64,000 nt of DNA from Palsa-851 sp035534435 (GCA_035534435.1 DATLRX010000033.1:62001-126000), one strand, 5' to 3'; positions 16,800 through 25,699 are shown, counted from the stretch's first letter. A program made the numbers and translations. Notes: a model not told the origin generated them from the letters alone.

Positions 16800-17675
16800 T
16801 CACGAAACTCCGCCACCAGGCTGAGACCCGCGCGCGACCTCCGCTCGACCGTCCGGGCCGGCGAGGAGGCCCTTCGCCTCGGGATCGCCGACGTGCATTC
16901 GGTTCGCAACCGCCCCGAGCAGGATGAACTCCGCAAAGAAGTACAGCCACGCCGCGAGGAGGAAGAAGAGGGCGACCGCCGAACCATACGTGGAGAAACC
17001 GTGCGAGAACCCCGTGTAGACCGGCCAGAGGAGCGTCAGCAACTCCATGGCCGTGCCCGCGATGAGCACACCGGGCCAGAGCTCGCGAACCCGGTACGTT
17101 CGATTCGGCACCAGGCGATACACGGCGAGCATGAACGCATACCAGACGAGAACTCCGGCGACCGGTTCGAACGCCCATCCCGCACGTGAGAAGGCCACCA
17201 ACGCAGTGACGCCGACACTGACCACGAGTGCGAACACGAACACCACCGTCAGCACCAACGCCATGCCACGCTGCCGCACGAACGTGCGCTGCCGCGCACC
17301 GATCACCTTGCCCAGCGCGAACTCCATCGCCGTGAAGAGACTGCTCCCGCTCCACACGAGGCCGATGACGCTGACGACACCGAACAGCCCGGAGTGCTGC
17401 TGGACGCCGGTGAAGGCGTTCGTGAGCTCCGCATGCGCATCCTGCGGAAAGAAGCCGAGGATGGCTGTGAGAACGGTGCTTCTGGTGCCAGGGGACTGCG
17501 TGACGAACCCCAGGATCGCGAGCAACCCGAGGATCAGCGGGAACATGCTGAGAAACGCGTTGAAGGCGAGGCCGGAGGCGTAGTTCCCTGCCTGGCTGGA
17601 ACCAAATGCCCCGATGAGCCGGCCCGCGTACGAGTGTCCGATCCACGTGGCGATCGAACTGAAGAGCCGCTTCAC
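16800..17675 (-). CDS. YihY/BrkB family inner membrane protein
   Basis: 291 residues with six to seven transmembrane helices. Typical BrkB features are an amphipathic N-terminus, NYASGLAFNAFLSMFPLILGLLA, a central SLFTAMEFALGKVIGARQRTF, and FSTYGSAVALFFLLAAWLYFFAEFILLGAV near the C-terminus. The family was once labelled ribonuclease BN by error; its role may be transport or envelope maintenance, with no defined substrate. It ends in a hydrophilic tail with the acidic stretch GDPEAKG. It lies 18 bp upstream of erpA on the same strand, probably a chance neighbour. Confidence 0.88.
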   Translation of the reverse strand: MKRLFSSIATWIGHSYAGRLIGAFGSSQAGNYASGLAFNAFLSMFPLILGLLAILGFVTQSPGTRSTVLTAILGFFPQDAHAELTNAFTGVQQHSGLFGVVSVIGLVWSGSSLFTAMEFALGKVIGARQRTFVRQRGMALVLTVVFVFALVVSVGVTALVAFSRAGWAFEPVAGVLVWYAFMLAVYRLVPNRTYRVRELWPGVLIAGTAMELLTLLWPVYTGFSHGFSTYGSAVALFFLLAAWLYFFAEFILLGAVANRMHVGDPEAKGLLAGPDGRAEVARGSQPGGGVS

Positions 17676-17746
17676 GACCTCAGATTGACACCGAGGTACC
17701 GAGCGAGGCGCCGCATCGTACGCAGCAGCACTCAGTCGTTCAGAGC

Positions 17747-19348
17747 CTATGTCTCGTCAGCGCTGATCTCGCCGTCCTCGCGAGAGCTTCTCGCCTCCGC
17801 GGCGTAGCGGGGCAGATGGACGTCGTCTGACCCCGCAAAGCGCATGGTCCCGGCGACCAGGTGATGTCCTGCGACCTCGTCGATGAGGCGGAGCATCTCC
17901 TGGCAGATCTGGCGGTAGCTCGGATGGCCCTGCGGCGACGTCCGCAGCTCGATGAGGTGCACGGCTTCGCGAGCGTTGAGCTTGATGAGGTAGCGCACGC
18001 GGTGCCCGAGCGTGACGAGGTAGCCGGCCTGCTGCGGGAACGTGCCGGCCATCGCCTTGTGGGCGACCTCGGCCGTTGCCACCGCCTCGCGCCACCGCCC
18101 GGTGAGGCCGGCCGCATCGACGGCCGGTGGGATGTCGTACCCCAGGGAAGGGGTGAGCTCCTGCCACTGCACGGTGAGCATGCGGTGCCGTTGCAGATCG
18201 CGGAAGGCGCCGTAGTCGGAGATGACCTCAAACGTGTAGTCGCAGTGCTCGAAGCCACGCCCCGGACGGTGGCGCCGGTTGCCGCGATCGCCGACGGCGG
18301 CCACGAAAAGCCTGGCCCGTTGCACCGGGTCGAGCGGTCGCACCGCAGCCAGCAGGCGCTCCTCGGACGCGTGCGAGTAGGGAAAGAGGGCTGCGGCAAG
18401 GATCTGATCCTCACCGTCAGCGTCCCAGTCGACCAGGGTCACGCCCGGGGGACCCCACTCTTTCTCGGGACTCAAGGCATCCGCAGCAACGCCGAGCGCG
18501 GCTGCCGTGTCGCGCAGATAGTCGACCCAGGCCCCACCACGCTCGGGCCGGTCGAGACGCGTCAGGAAGTCCGGGATCATCTCCTGGAGCTCGGCGTTCA
18601 CCAGCTCCGCGTACGCCTGCGCCTCGGGAAGCGGATGGGCGCGCAGGCGCATCACGAGCTGCTCATACGCCTGCGGGGACGCGAACACGCCGACGTTGCT
18701 GACGGTCCCCGCGGGGAGGAGCCCGCGCATCAGATCCAGCGCCAGCGCGCGAATGGCACGCTTGCGCGCCTTTTCGTCGGCCTCGGGAGCGAGCGTCTCG
18801 TCGAGGTGCGCGCTGAGCGGCTCGCGCAGCGCGGCGTAGGTCTCGAACAGGCCGTCCATCGCGCGCACGTACGTCGGCCCGAGTGCCGACGACAGCACGT
18901 CGCGGTCGCGCAGATACCGATAGTGGCCGTCGCGCCGATCCGTGTACGGGATGTACCTGGTGGACTGCTCGAGATACGCGCCGAGACGGCCCCACTCGAT
19001 GGCCTTGGCAAGCGGCTGCGACACCTGCTCGCACGCCAGGTGGACGCCCGCGAGCTGCGCCACCGAGTCATCGCCATACGCCGCGAGCACTCGACCGAAG
19101 AGGTCGGAGGCGCGGGCTCGCCCGGCGTCCGCCGCCGTCGGAACGACCTCGTCGCCCGCGAGGAACTCATCCAGCAGCAGGCGTCGCAGGCTCTTCGAGC
19201 TCCGGCTGTAGCGGGCGAAGAGCGCGGCAGCAGTGATCTGCGGGAGGTTGACGAGGCCGAACACCGGGCGATCGAGATTGGTGACGTGCGGCGCGAGCCG
19301 ACCCTGCTCCTCGGGAGTGAACGTCTCGACGTGGTACTCGGCGTGCAT
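17747..19348 (-). CDS. Tandem ThyX-like protein (FAD-dependent thymidylate synthase family)
   Basis: 533 residues from the ATG at 19348 (a TTG three codons earlier is possible), about twice a normal ThyX. Two ThyX-like halves are visible. The first contains YGDDSVAQLAGVHLACEQ, then WGRLGAYLEQSTRY: RHR has become WGR, but the downstream EQSxRY is kept. The second contains GFEHCDYTFEVISDYGAFRD, then QRHRMLTVQWQE: RHR is kept, but the signature Ser of RHRX7S is replaced by Glu. ThyX makes dTMP from dUMP using FAD, NADPH and methylene-THF. Because each half is degenerate in a different place, catalytic activity is uncertain. No thyA or canonical thyX is in the window. Confidence 0.82.
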   Translation of the reverse strand: MHAEYHVETFTPEEQGRLAPHVTNLDRPVFGLVNLPQITAAALFARYSRSSKSLRRLLLDEFLAGDEVVPTAADAGRARASDLFGRVLAAYGDDSVAQLAGVHLACEQVSQPLAKAIEWGRLGAYLEQSTRYIPYTDRRDGHYRYLRDRDVLSSALGPTYVRAMDGLFETYAALREPLSAHLDETLAPEADEKARKRAIRALALDLMRGLLPAGTVSNVGVFASPQAYEQLVMRLRAHPLPEAQAYAELVNAELQEMIPDFLTRLDRPERGGAWVDYLRDTAAALGVAADALSPEKEWGPPGVTLVDWDADGEDQILAAALFPYSHASEERLLAAVRPLDPVQRARLFVAAVGDRGNRRHRPGRGFEHCDYTFEVISDYGAFRDLQRHRMLTVQWQELTPSLGYDIPPAVDAAGLTGRWREAVATAEVAHKAMAGTFPQQAGYLVTLGHRVRYLIKLNAREAVHLIELRTSPQGHPSYRQICQEMLRLIDEVAGHHLVAGTMRFAGSDDVHLPRYAAEARSSREDGEISADET

Positions 19349-19434
19349 CGACGGCAACTCTACGGAAGGTCACGTCGCGGCAGCGGGCCCGGATCGATGG
19401 AGGCATCGGCGATCTCGTCTACAATCCGGGCCCA

Positions 19435-20745
19435 ATGGCCGTTGGCGCCGTCCCGACTCCACGCTTCCTTGCCGACGTCTACGAGGCGGCGAGCGAGTGC
19501 AACAAGTGCTCGCTGTGTCAGGCGACCTGTCCCGCGTACGTGGTCAATCCCGTGGAGTGGGAGACCGCGCGCGGACGCATCGCGCTGATCCGGGACGCGA
19601 TCGAGGGCAAGCTCGAGTTGAGCGACATCGCGGACGGCCCGCTGTCGAGCTGCCTCACCTGTGACAACTGCGTCGCCGCGTGCGCGCCGCGCGTGCCGAC
19701 CGGGCACATCGTCAGCCGGGCCCGTCAGGAGCTGCACGCGCAGGACGGGTACCCGTGGGGTCAATCGTTCGCGTTGCGCAGCGTCCTGCCGCGACCCGGA
19801 GCGCTGCGCGCCCTGCACGGATTGGCCCGATTCACGCAACGCACCGGGTTGTACGGGCTCGCGCGCCGCACCGGGCTGCTGTCGTGGCTGGGCACGCTCG
19901 GCGCGTTCGCCGAGCAGGGCGGTCCGCCCCCGCAGCGCACCGTGTACCAGATGCTCGGCGATCTTCCGGCGCCCGCGGAGCCGGTGCGAGGGACGGTCGC
20001 GCTTCTCGTGTGCTGCCTCTCGAACCTGACCGTCCCGGAGTCGACCGAGGCGACGATCCGCGTGCTCCTGGCGTCCGGATACGCGGTGGAGGTGCCGGTG
20101 GTCGGCTGCAGCGGACTCCCCGCGCGAACGCTCGGTGACCGTGACGCGATGGTCGACATGGCGCTGCGCAACAGCGCGGCGATGTCGTCGCTCGACGTCG
20201 ACGCGTACGTCGGCGACACCGCGTCGTGCACCGAGCACTACCGGGAGTACGGCAGCATCGCCGGCGGGGACCGGCAGGTCGGCGCGCGTGCCCGCGACAT
20301 CGGGCGCCACACGGTGCTCGCGAGCGATTTCCTCGACCGCAACGGCGTCCGAGGGGCGCTCGGACCGCTGCGCTGGCGCGTGACCATCGATGAACCGTGC
20401 GCGCTGCCCATCGACGGCACCGAACGCGGCGCGATGCACCGCCTGCTCGAGCAGATCCCGCACCTCGAGATCGTCCCGCTGCACGAGCGGGCGATGTGCT
20501 GCGGTGGCGCCGGCACGTACTTCGCGCGTCAGCCGCAGCGCAGCGAGGCGATCCTGCGGCGCAAGTTCGAGAACATCCGGGCGAGCGGCGCCGAGATCGT
20601 CGTGACGGAGAACGTCTCGTGCCTGCTCCAGCTCCGCGCGGGTGCGGCCCGATACGCGCCCGGTGTGAAGGTCATGCACGTGATGGAGGTCATGCTCGCG
20701 TCGATGCAGGGCGCCGAGCGCCGGCGCGCGGTGCTCGCGGGCTGA
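19435..20745 (+). CDS. (Fe-S)-binding protein, glycolate oxidase subunit GlcF-like
   Basis: 436 residues. Two ferredoxin-type motifs lie at the N-terminus (CNKCSLCQATCP and CLTCDNCVAACAP), binding two [4Fe-4S] clusters. Two heterodisulfide-reductase-like CCG domains follow (VCCLSN...GCSGLP and MCCGGAGTYF with a preceding IDEPCALP). This is the architecture of GlcF, LutA and GlpC-type subunits that take electrons from an FAD oxidase of 2-hydroxyacids or glycerol-3-phosphate to the quinone pool. No GlcD-like flavoprotein gene is adjacent, so the partner and substrate are unassigned. Confidence 0.85.
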   Translation: MAVGAVPTPRFLADVYEAASECNKCSLCQATCPAYVVNPVEWETARGRIALIRDAIEGKLELSDIADGPLSSCLTCDNCVAACAPRVPTGHIVSRARQELHAQDGYPWGQSFALRSVLPRPGALRALHGLARFTQRTGLYGLARRTGLLSWLGTLGAFAEQGGPPPQRTVYQMLGDLPAPAEPVRGTVALLVCCLSNLTVPESTEATIRVLLASGYAVEVPVVGCSGLPARTLGDRDAMVDMALRNSAAMSSLDVDAYVGDTASCTEHYREYGSIAGGDRQVGARARDIGRHTVLASDFLDRNGVRGALGPLRWRVTIDEPCALPIDGTERGAMHRLLEQIPHLEIVPLHERAMCCGGAGTYFARQPQRSEAILRRKFENIRASGAEIVVTENVSCLLQLRAGAARYAPGVKVMHVMEVMLASMQGAERRRAVLAG

Positions 20746-20748
20746 TCC

Positions 20749-21498
20749 CTACCCGAGGGCGGAGAGCACCTCGTCGATGTCCATCGCGATGCAGGTGAAC
20801 GACGGGACATCGCGCACGGTGTGCGTGGACGCCTCACTCCCCCGCATCTCGTGGACGAGATCGAGAAAGTCCGCCACCGAGTCGCTCTCGAACGCAACCA
20901 CGAACTCCTGATCGTCGAGCCCGAACGAGTACGTGGTGTTGATCTTGACGCCCGGGTACTTGTGGCCCATGGCGATGTGCTCGCTCATCTGGCGCTGACG
21001 CTCCTCGGCGGTCAGGCGATACCAGGCACGCGTCTTCACGAAGGGATAGACGAAGAGATACCTGCGGCCCGTGGGCGCGATCACCAGCCGGTTGCTCCGC
21101 CCCTCCTGACCCTCATGCTGGTGCTTCTCGACGTACATGCTCTGCTTCGTCATCGAGAAGTAGCTGTACGGGGCATCGAGATATGCCGCGAGGCGCGTTC
21201 TGTTGAGCCGCGCTGAGAACTCGTGCAGGTCGTCGACGCGCTCGCTCACGAGCCAGAGGAGGAAGTCGGCATCGCCGCGGGTTCCGACGGTGCTGTACGG
21301 GCGGAGCAGCACGCCGTCGCGATCCCCGATCTCCCTGACGAGCGCCGCGACCTCCTCGCGATCGGCGGCACGTTCGGTCGCGCTGCGCAGGCGCCACTCG
21401 GGGCGCGCGCGGTAGAAGGAGAAGCGGATGTGCTGGCGGGCAGTGGGGACCTGCGCGGTCGCGTCCCGCACCGTCAGCGGCGCCGTCACCTCAGGCAT
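20749..21498 (-). CDS. hemQ: Coproheme decarboxylase, chlorite dismutase family
   Basis: 249 residues. It matches HemQ rather than true chlorite dismutase: the catalytic-Tyr motif YLFVYPFVKTRAWYRLTAEE, the haem-binding HIAMGHKYPGVKINTTYSFG and DDQEFVVAFESD are all present. HemQ oxidatively decarboxylates coproheme to haem b in the coproporphyrin-dependent pathway used by monoderms. Its presence is one of the better clues that the host is a monoderm. It ends 3 bp after the GlcF-like gene, tail to tail. No other haem genes are nearby. Confidence 0.92.
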   Translation of the reverse strand: MPEVTAPLTVRDATAQVPTARQHIRFSFYRARPEWRLRSATERAADREEVAALVREIGDRDGVLLRPYSTVGTRGDADFLLWLVSERVDDLHEFSARLNRTRLAAYLDAPYSYFSMTKQSMYVEKHQHEGQEGRSNRLVIAPTGRRYLFVYPFVKTRAWYRLTAEERQRQMSEHIAMGHKYPGVKINTTYSFGLDDQEFVVAFESDSVADFLDLVHEMRGSEASTHTVRDVPSFTCIAMDIDEVLSALG

Positions 21499-21510
21499 GG
21501 CAGACCCATC

Positions 21511-22074
21511 CTAGCGAAGCCGGGCGTCACTGGACCTGCGCGAGGCTTCGGCGAGCGCGCGCTTGCGGAGGAGCCGCTGCTCGCGGCGCACCTGTGCCTC
21601 AGCCTGGCGCGTGTGATCCTCCTCGGTCACGGCGATGACCTTCGCCACCTCGGCCGGCCTCCCGTCGCGGTCGAGTCCGACGTACACGACATGCGCAGTC
21701 GCAACGTGCAAGCGCTCCCCTGACGGGATGCGCTCGACGTCGACAGTCACCCCGATCTCCATCGAGCTGTGGTGCGCATCGTTCACACGAGCGCGCACGC
21801 TGAGCAGGTCGCCGATGTAGACCGGCGCGAGGAAGCTCATCTCGTCCATCGCGGCCGTGACCACGCGGCGCCGTGCGTGTTTGGTCGCCGCGATGCCGGC
21901 GGCGGTGTCGACGAGTCGCATGATCGTGCCGCCGTGGACGTAGCCCGAGTTGTTGGCGTGCTCGATCTCCATGGCGACGGAGAGCAGCGTCTCCGACTCC
22001 GATGTCGGACGCGGCGTGAGGTCGACGTTGCTGTAGAGGTCGTTGCGGTCCTCGCGCGACCGGATGAAGTCCAT
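21511..22074 (-). CDS. Acyl-CoA thioesterase, hotdog fold (BFIT/YciA-like)
   Basis: 187 residues from an ATG at 22074 in an ATGA overlap with the upstream hydrolase gene. The hotdog core contains NNSGYVHGGTIMRLVDTAAGIAA, with the catalytic Asp after the HGG turn, and DEMSFLAPVYIGDLLSVRARV, typical of the cytosolic acyl-CoA hydrolase group. A C-terminal 45-residue charged extension rich in Arg, Gln and Ala looks helical. It hydrolyses acyl-CoA thioesters; chain-length preference is unknown. Confidence 0.87.
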   Translation of the reverse strand: MDFIRSREDRNDLYSNVDLTPRPTSESETLLSVAMEIEHANNSGYVHGGTIMRLVDTAAGIAATKHARRRVVTAAMDEMSFLAPVYIGDLLSVRARVNDAHHSSMEIGVTVDVERIPSGERLHVATAHVVYVGLDRDGRPAEVAKVIAVTEEDHTRQAEAQVRREQRLLRKRALAEASRRSSDARLR

Positions 22075-23267
22075 CAGCCGAGCACCTCGAGCGTGGCGCG
22101 AACGAGCGTCTCGACACCGACTGGCAATGCGGCCTCGTCGATGTCGAAATAGGCGCTGTGGTGCGGCGGCACCGGTCCTCGCTCGGGATGCCCCGCACCG
22201 ACGAGGAAATAGCACCCGGGCGCCCGCTCGAGGAAGCAGGCGACGTCGTCGCCGACCGTGATCGGCACCGCGATGTCCACATGATCGTCGCCGACGGTCG
22301 CCGCCGCAGCCCGTTGCACGACGCCGGCTGTCGCGGCGTCGGAGACGACGGGCGGGCATCCGGGGCCGCGGGTGAAGCGCGCCTCCGCTCCGTAGCCGGA
22401 GGCCACCGCGGTCGCGATCTCGGCAATCCTCGTCAGGAGGCGCTCACGCTCGGCGACCTCGATCGCCCGCGTCGTGCCGAGCAACTCCGCGGAGTCCGCG
22501 ATGACGTTGAACGCCGTCCCCGCCGCCACGCGCCCGATCGTGATCACCGCGGGCGAGAACGGCGATGTCTCGCGGCTGATGATCGACTGCATGGCCAGGA
22601 TGACCTGCGCAGTGACCACGACAGGGTCGATGGTGGTGTGCGGCATGCCGCCATGGCCACCGCGCCCCTCGATGGTCAGCGAAAAGCTGTCGGCACTCCC
22701 GAAGATAACGCCGGCTTTGACCGCAACTCGCCCGGTCTGGAGTGGCGCCCACAGATGGATGCCGAGCACACGGTCCACGCCGTCAGCCGCGCCGTCGGCG
22801 ATCATCGGGACCGCGCCGGAGGCGACCTCCTCAGCGGGCTGGAAGCAGAGTCGCACGCGGCCCGACCAGTCGTCGCGGAGCGCCACGAGCGCGGTCGCCG
22901 CACCGAGCGTCATGGCCACATGTCCGTCATGACCGCACGCGTGCATCGCGCCGGCGTTCTCGGACGTGACCACGCGGCCGTCACCCTGTTCGAGAATCGG
23001 CAGCGCGTCCATGTCCGCTCGCAGCATCAGCATCGGACCGGGCCGTCCGCTGTCCAGGTCGGCGATGACGCCGGTGCCGCCGACGTCCGAGCGCACGGTG
23101 AAACCGAGGTCGGCGCTGCGTCGCGCGACGAGCTCCGCGGTGTGATGCTCGACCTGCGAGAGCTCGGGATGGCGGTGCAGCGTGCGGCGGGTCTCGACGA
23201 CCTCGTCGTGCGTCCCGTCGACGGCGGAGCGGATGCGCGCCTCGAGCGCTGCGCCGGTGTCGCTCAC
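22074..23267 (-). CDS. M20 family amidohydrolase (N-acyl amino acid/hippurate hydrolase-like)
   Basis: 397 residues, GTG start in a GTGA overlap with the gene before it. Metal ligands of the M20D subgroup are visible: HRHPELSQVE, MLRADMDALP, MHACGHDGHVAM (the Cys-Gly-His-Asp-Gly-His box), CFQPAEEVASGA and the C-terminal His in PPHHSAYFDIDE. The dimerisation domain has GRGGHGGMPHTTIDPV. Relatives hydrolyse N-acyl amino acids, hippurate, IAA conjugates or aminobenzoyl-glutamate. Substrate is not predictable from this context. Confidence 0.9.
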   Translation of the reverse strand: MSDTGAALEARIRSAVDGTHDEVVETRRTLHRHPELSQVEHHTAELVARRSADLGFTVRSDVGGTGVIADLDSGRPGPMLMLRADMDALPILEQGDGRVVTSENAGAMHACGHDGHVAMTLGAATALVALRDDWSGRVRLCFQPAEEVASGAVPMIADGAADGVDRVLGIHLWAPLQTGRVAVKAGVIFGSADSFSLTIEGRGGHGGMPHTTIDPVVVTAQVILAMQSIISRETSPFSPAVITIGRVAAGTAFNVIADSAELLGTTRAIEVAERERLLTRIAEIATAVASGYGAEARFTRGPGCPPVVSDAATAGVVQRAAAATVGDDHVDIAVPITVGDDVACFLERAPGCYFLVGAGHPERGPVPPHHSAYFDIDEAALPVGVETLVRATLEVLG

Positions 23268-23629
23268 GACGCCTTCCCGACGCTGATCCCGGAGAGGCGG
23301 AGCGCAACCGCCTGCAGCGCGCCGTTGTTGATCACGCGTGTCGCACCGTGGCCGAGCGCACGGCGGCGCAGCTCGCGCTCGGCGTGACCACAGAACCCGA
23401 CGATGTCGAGGTCGGGCCGCTGCGAACGCAGGCAGGCGATCAACGCGAGGCGGTCCTCGACGGCGCTGTTGAGGTCGATGAACACCACGTCAACATCAGG
23501 AACGGCATCGCCGACGAGCTGCACCGCGCTCCCCCCGGCCTTGCGCATCGTGGTGGTGAGCCGGCTGGTGAGCATCAGATCGGAGCTGACCAGCGCGACG
23601 GCTCCCGGTGACCCCATGCCACCCATCAT
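23264..23629 (-). CDS. CheY-like pseudo-receiver domain protein
   Basis: 121 residues and nothing but a receiver-like fold. The N-terminal strand ALVSSDLML resembles the start of a response-regulator domain. VDVVFIDLNSA places an Asp (residue 52) where the phospho-acceptor sits, but the usual acidic pair is reduced to one Asp. The conserved Thr/Ser strand reads IVGFCGHAE, and the Lys after strand 5 is missing (ATRVINNG). It may therefore act as a phosphorylation-independent protein-protein module. It overlaps the M20 hydrolase start by 4 bases. The first ATG at 23629 and another at 23617 are both possible starts. Confidence 0.65.
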   Translation of the reverse strand: MMGGMGSPGAVALVSSDLMLTSRLTTTMRKAGGSAVQLVGDAVPDVDVVFIDLNSAVEDRLALIACLRSQRPDLDIVGFCGHAERELRRRALGHGATRVINNGALQAVALRLSGISVGKAS

Positions 23630-23704
23630 AGGTGCGCGAGCGGCCCGCCCTCGGGCAGACTGCGCGGACAGCCGGAAACACCGTCAGCCGTTGGAGGGTC
23701 ATCG

Positions 23705-24553
23705 ATGGACATCGGGAGCGTGGGGATCATCGGCGCCGGGCTGATGGGCTCGGGAATCGCCGAAGTGTGCGCGCGCAACGGGATCCGGACCCTGGTGACC
23801 GAGGCGGGACCCGAGCAGCTGGCAGCCGGACAGCGTCGCGTCAACGAGTCCCTGGAGCGCGGCCGGCAGACCGGCAAGCTCAGTGACGACGACGTCGATC
23901 GCATCAGCGGGTTGCTCACCTTCACCTCGCGCATCGAGGACTTCGCCGAGTGCGACTTCTGCGTCGAGGCCATCGTCGAGCAACTGCCCGCAAAGGTGAA
24001 ACTCTTCGCGCAGCTCGACGACATCATGCCCGAGACGGCGATCCTCGCCACCAACACGTCGGCACTGCCGATCATCGAGATCGCCCGGGCAACGCGCCGG
24101 CCCGACCGGGTCATCGGGACGCACTTCTTCAACCCGGCACCCGTGATGAAGTTGATCGAGGTGGTGCGGAGCATCGCCACCAGCGACGAGACCCTCGATG
24201 AGACCCGCGCGCTCGGCGAGCGCCTCGGCAAGCGGGTCATCGTTGCGCAGGACCGCGGCGGCTTCATCGTGAACCTCCTGCTGATTCCGTTTCTCACGCA
24301 TGCGATCCGCCTCTACGAGTCGGGTTTCGCGACGCGGGAGGACATCGACGAGGGCATGCGCCTCGGATGCGGGCATCCGATGGGACCGCTCCAGCTCCTC
24401 GACTACATCGGCCTCGACACGGCGTTGTTCGTGTGCGAGTCGCTCTACGACGAGTACGCCAACAGTGACTTCGCGCCGCCGCCGCTGCTCCGTCGGATGG
24501 TGTCCGCCGGATACCTCGGGAGGAAGAGCGGGCGCGGGTTCTACGAGTACTGA
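23705..24553 (+). CDS. 3-hydroxybutyryl-CoA dehydrogenase
   Basis: 282 residues, ATG start preceded by GGAGG. The NAD-binding GIIGAGLMGSGIAEVCARNG opens the protein. Then come ATNTSALPI, the catalytic His segment IGTHFFNPAPVMKLIEV and the C-terminal dimerisation domain (GGFIVNLLLIPFLTHAI and GCGHPMGPLQLLDYIGLD). This is the complete stand-alone 3-hydroxyacyl-CoA dehydrogenase layout used in butyrate, PHB or short-chain fatty acid metabolism. It is converging with the CDF-like gene (4 bp apart) and has no thiolase or hydratase neighbour. Confidence 0.92.
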   Translation: MDIGSVGIIGAGLMGSGIAEVCARNGIRTLVTEAGPEQLAAGQRRVNESLERGRQTGKLSDDDVDRISGLLTFTSRIEDFAECDFCVEAIVEQLPAKVKLFAQLDDIMPETAILATNTSALPIIEIARATRRPDRVIGTHFFNPAPVMKLIEVVRSIATSDETLDETRALGERLGKRVIVAQDRGGFIVNLLLIPFLTHAIRLYESGFATREDIDEGMRLGCGHPMGPLQLLDYIGLDTALFVCESLYDEYANSDFAPPPLLRRMVSAGYLGRKSGRGFYEY

Positions 24554-24557
24554 CGCA

Positions 24558-25151
24558 CTACCCGACCGGCCTCGCCCAGGCGGAGAGTCCTTCTCTGATC
24601 CCGTAGAAGACAATGACGAAGCCCGCCACCGGGTCTGCCCACCACCACCCGAGCGTGGCGTTGAGGACGAGTCCAATGAGGACCGCCCCCGCCAGATAGG
24701 CGTCGACAAGAGTCACACGCCCCTCGGTGGAGAGCACCGGATTGCCGAGCGCGCGACCGGTGATCGCCTTGCCGTACGCGAGCGCGAGCATCACTGCGCA
24801 GGTCATCGCTGCCCAGGAGATACCAACTGGAGAGTGCGCCGGTCGGATAGCGGTCGCGAGGACGTACCCGCCCTGGACCGCGATGTATGCGGCAAGCGCG
24901 AAGAACGCGGCGCCGATCAAACGCAGGGCCCGTCGCTCGCGATCGGTACCGCCGGCGCCCCTGAGCTCCCAGACCACAACGATCGAGGCGCCGATCTCCA
25001 CGAGCGAGTCCAGGCCGAATCCGGCGAGTGCAACCGAGTGCGCAGCGAGGGCCGCGAGGGCAAGGAGGACGACCCCAACGACGTTCCAACCCAGGGTGAT
25101 GTACTCAAGGGCCAGTCCCCGCTGCAACAGCCGTCCGGCACGGACCGTCAT
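24558..25151 (-). CDS. CDF-like cation transporter membrane domain without cytoplasmic domain
   Basis: 197 residues with five to six transmembrane helices. The pattern HSVALAGFGLDSLVEIGASIVVVW resembles helix 2 of cation diffusion facilitators, with the HxxxD-type pair shifted to DS/E. WWADPVAGFVIVFYGIREG resembles helix 5, retaining DP. The usual C-terminal ferredoxin-like cytoplasmic domain of about 90 residues is absent, and the protein stops just after helix 6. Short TMD-only CDF homologues are known, so it may be functional, but metal and direction are unknown. Confidence 0.7.
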   Translation of the reverse strand: MTVRAGRLLQRGLALEYITLGWNVVGVVLLALAALAAHSVALAGFGLDSLVEIGASIVVVWELRGAGGTDRERRALRLIGAAFFALAAYIAVQGGYVLATAIRPAHSPVGISWAAMTCAVMLALAYGKAITGRALGNPVLSTEGRVTLVDAYLAGAVLIGLVLNATLGWWWADPVAGFVIVFYGIREGLSAWARPVG

Positions 25152-25208
25152 GTCGACCAGTCAGTCACTGCAAGCGCGCGGGCCAGTCAGCTCGAGGATG
25201 GTCCGGCC

Positions 25209-25643
25209 CTAGTTGGGACGGTCCGCCGGGACCGGTGCCGGAGCCGTGCGCTCCTCGACTTGGAGGCTGACTGAGCCGAGCCGGTTGCCCTCGGTCCAGA
25301 ACTCGACCGCGTACGTGCCGGGCTCGCCGAACATCGGTTGCAGCACGGTCACGGTGGAGATGCTCACCTCCTGGCCCGGGCGGAGCGTTGCCCCGGCCGA
25401 CTGGAACTGCAGGCTCGCCGGCGCGATCACGAGCTTCCCGGACGCATCGAGGAGCCGGAGCTCCACCTGGTGCGGCTGCCCGATGTCCGCAGGCCCGAAT
25501 CGGAACCCGGCCACCACGGCGAACGCCACCCTGCCCGGGAGTTGAATCATCGAGAGCGTGCTGAACCCACCTCCGAGCACATAGAGCTTGCCGTCGGGGG
25601 GGACGACCGCGCTGTCGGCGAAGAAGGCGAAGTTGAGGTCCAT
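25209..25643 (-). CDS. Conserved hypothetical protein, DUF6941-like
   Basis: 144 residues from the ATG at 25643. A longer open frame would run into the divergent gene and is rejected. The sequence opens MDLNFAFFADSAVVPPDGKLYVLGGGF and then consists of alternating strands (VELRLLDASGKLV, GTYAVEFWTEGNRLGSVSLQV), like an immunoglobulin-type beta sandwich. Such small proteins are widespread in Actinomycetota and Chloroflexota without assigned function. It has no signal peptide. It shares a 56-bp divergent promoter gap with the ferredoxin-like gene. Confidence 0.6.
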   Translation of the reverse strand: MDLNFAFFADSAVVPPDGKLYVLGGGFSTLSMIQLPGRVAFAVVAGFRFGPADIGQPHQVELRLLDASGKLVIAPASLQFQSAGATLRPGQEVSISTVTVLQPMFGEPGTYAVEFWTEGNRLGSVSLQVEERTAPAPVPADRPN

Positions 25644-25699
25644 CGACCCGATACGTTCGCACGTCGCGGTCGGGGTCCGGTGGGCGACCATTGACGTCG

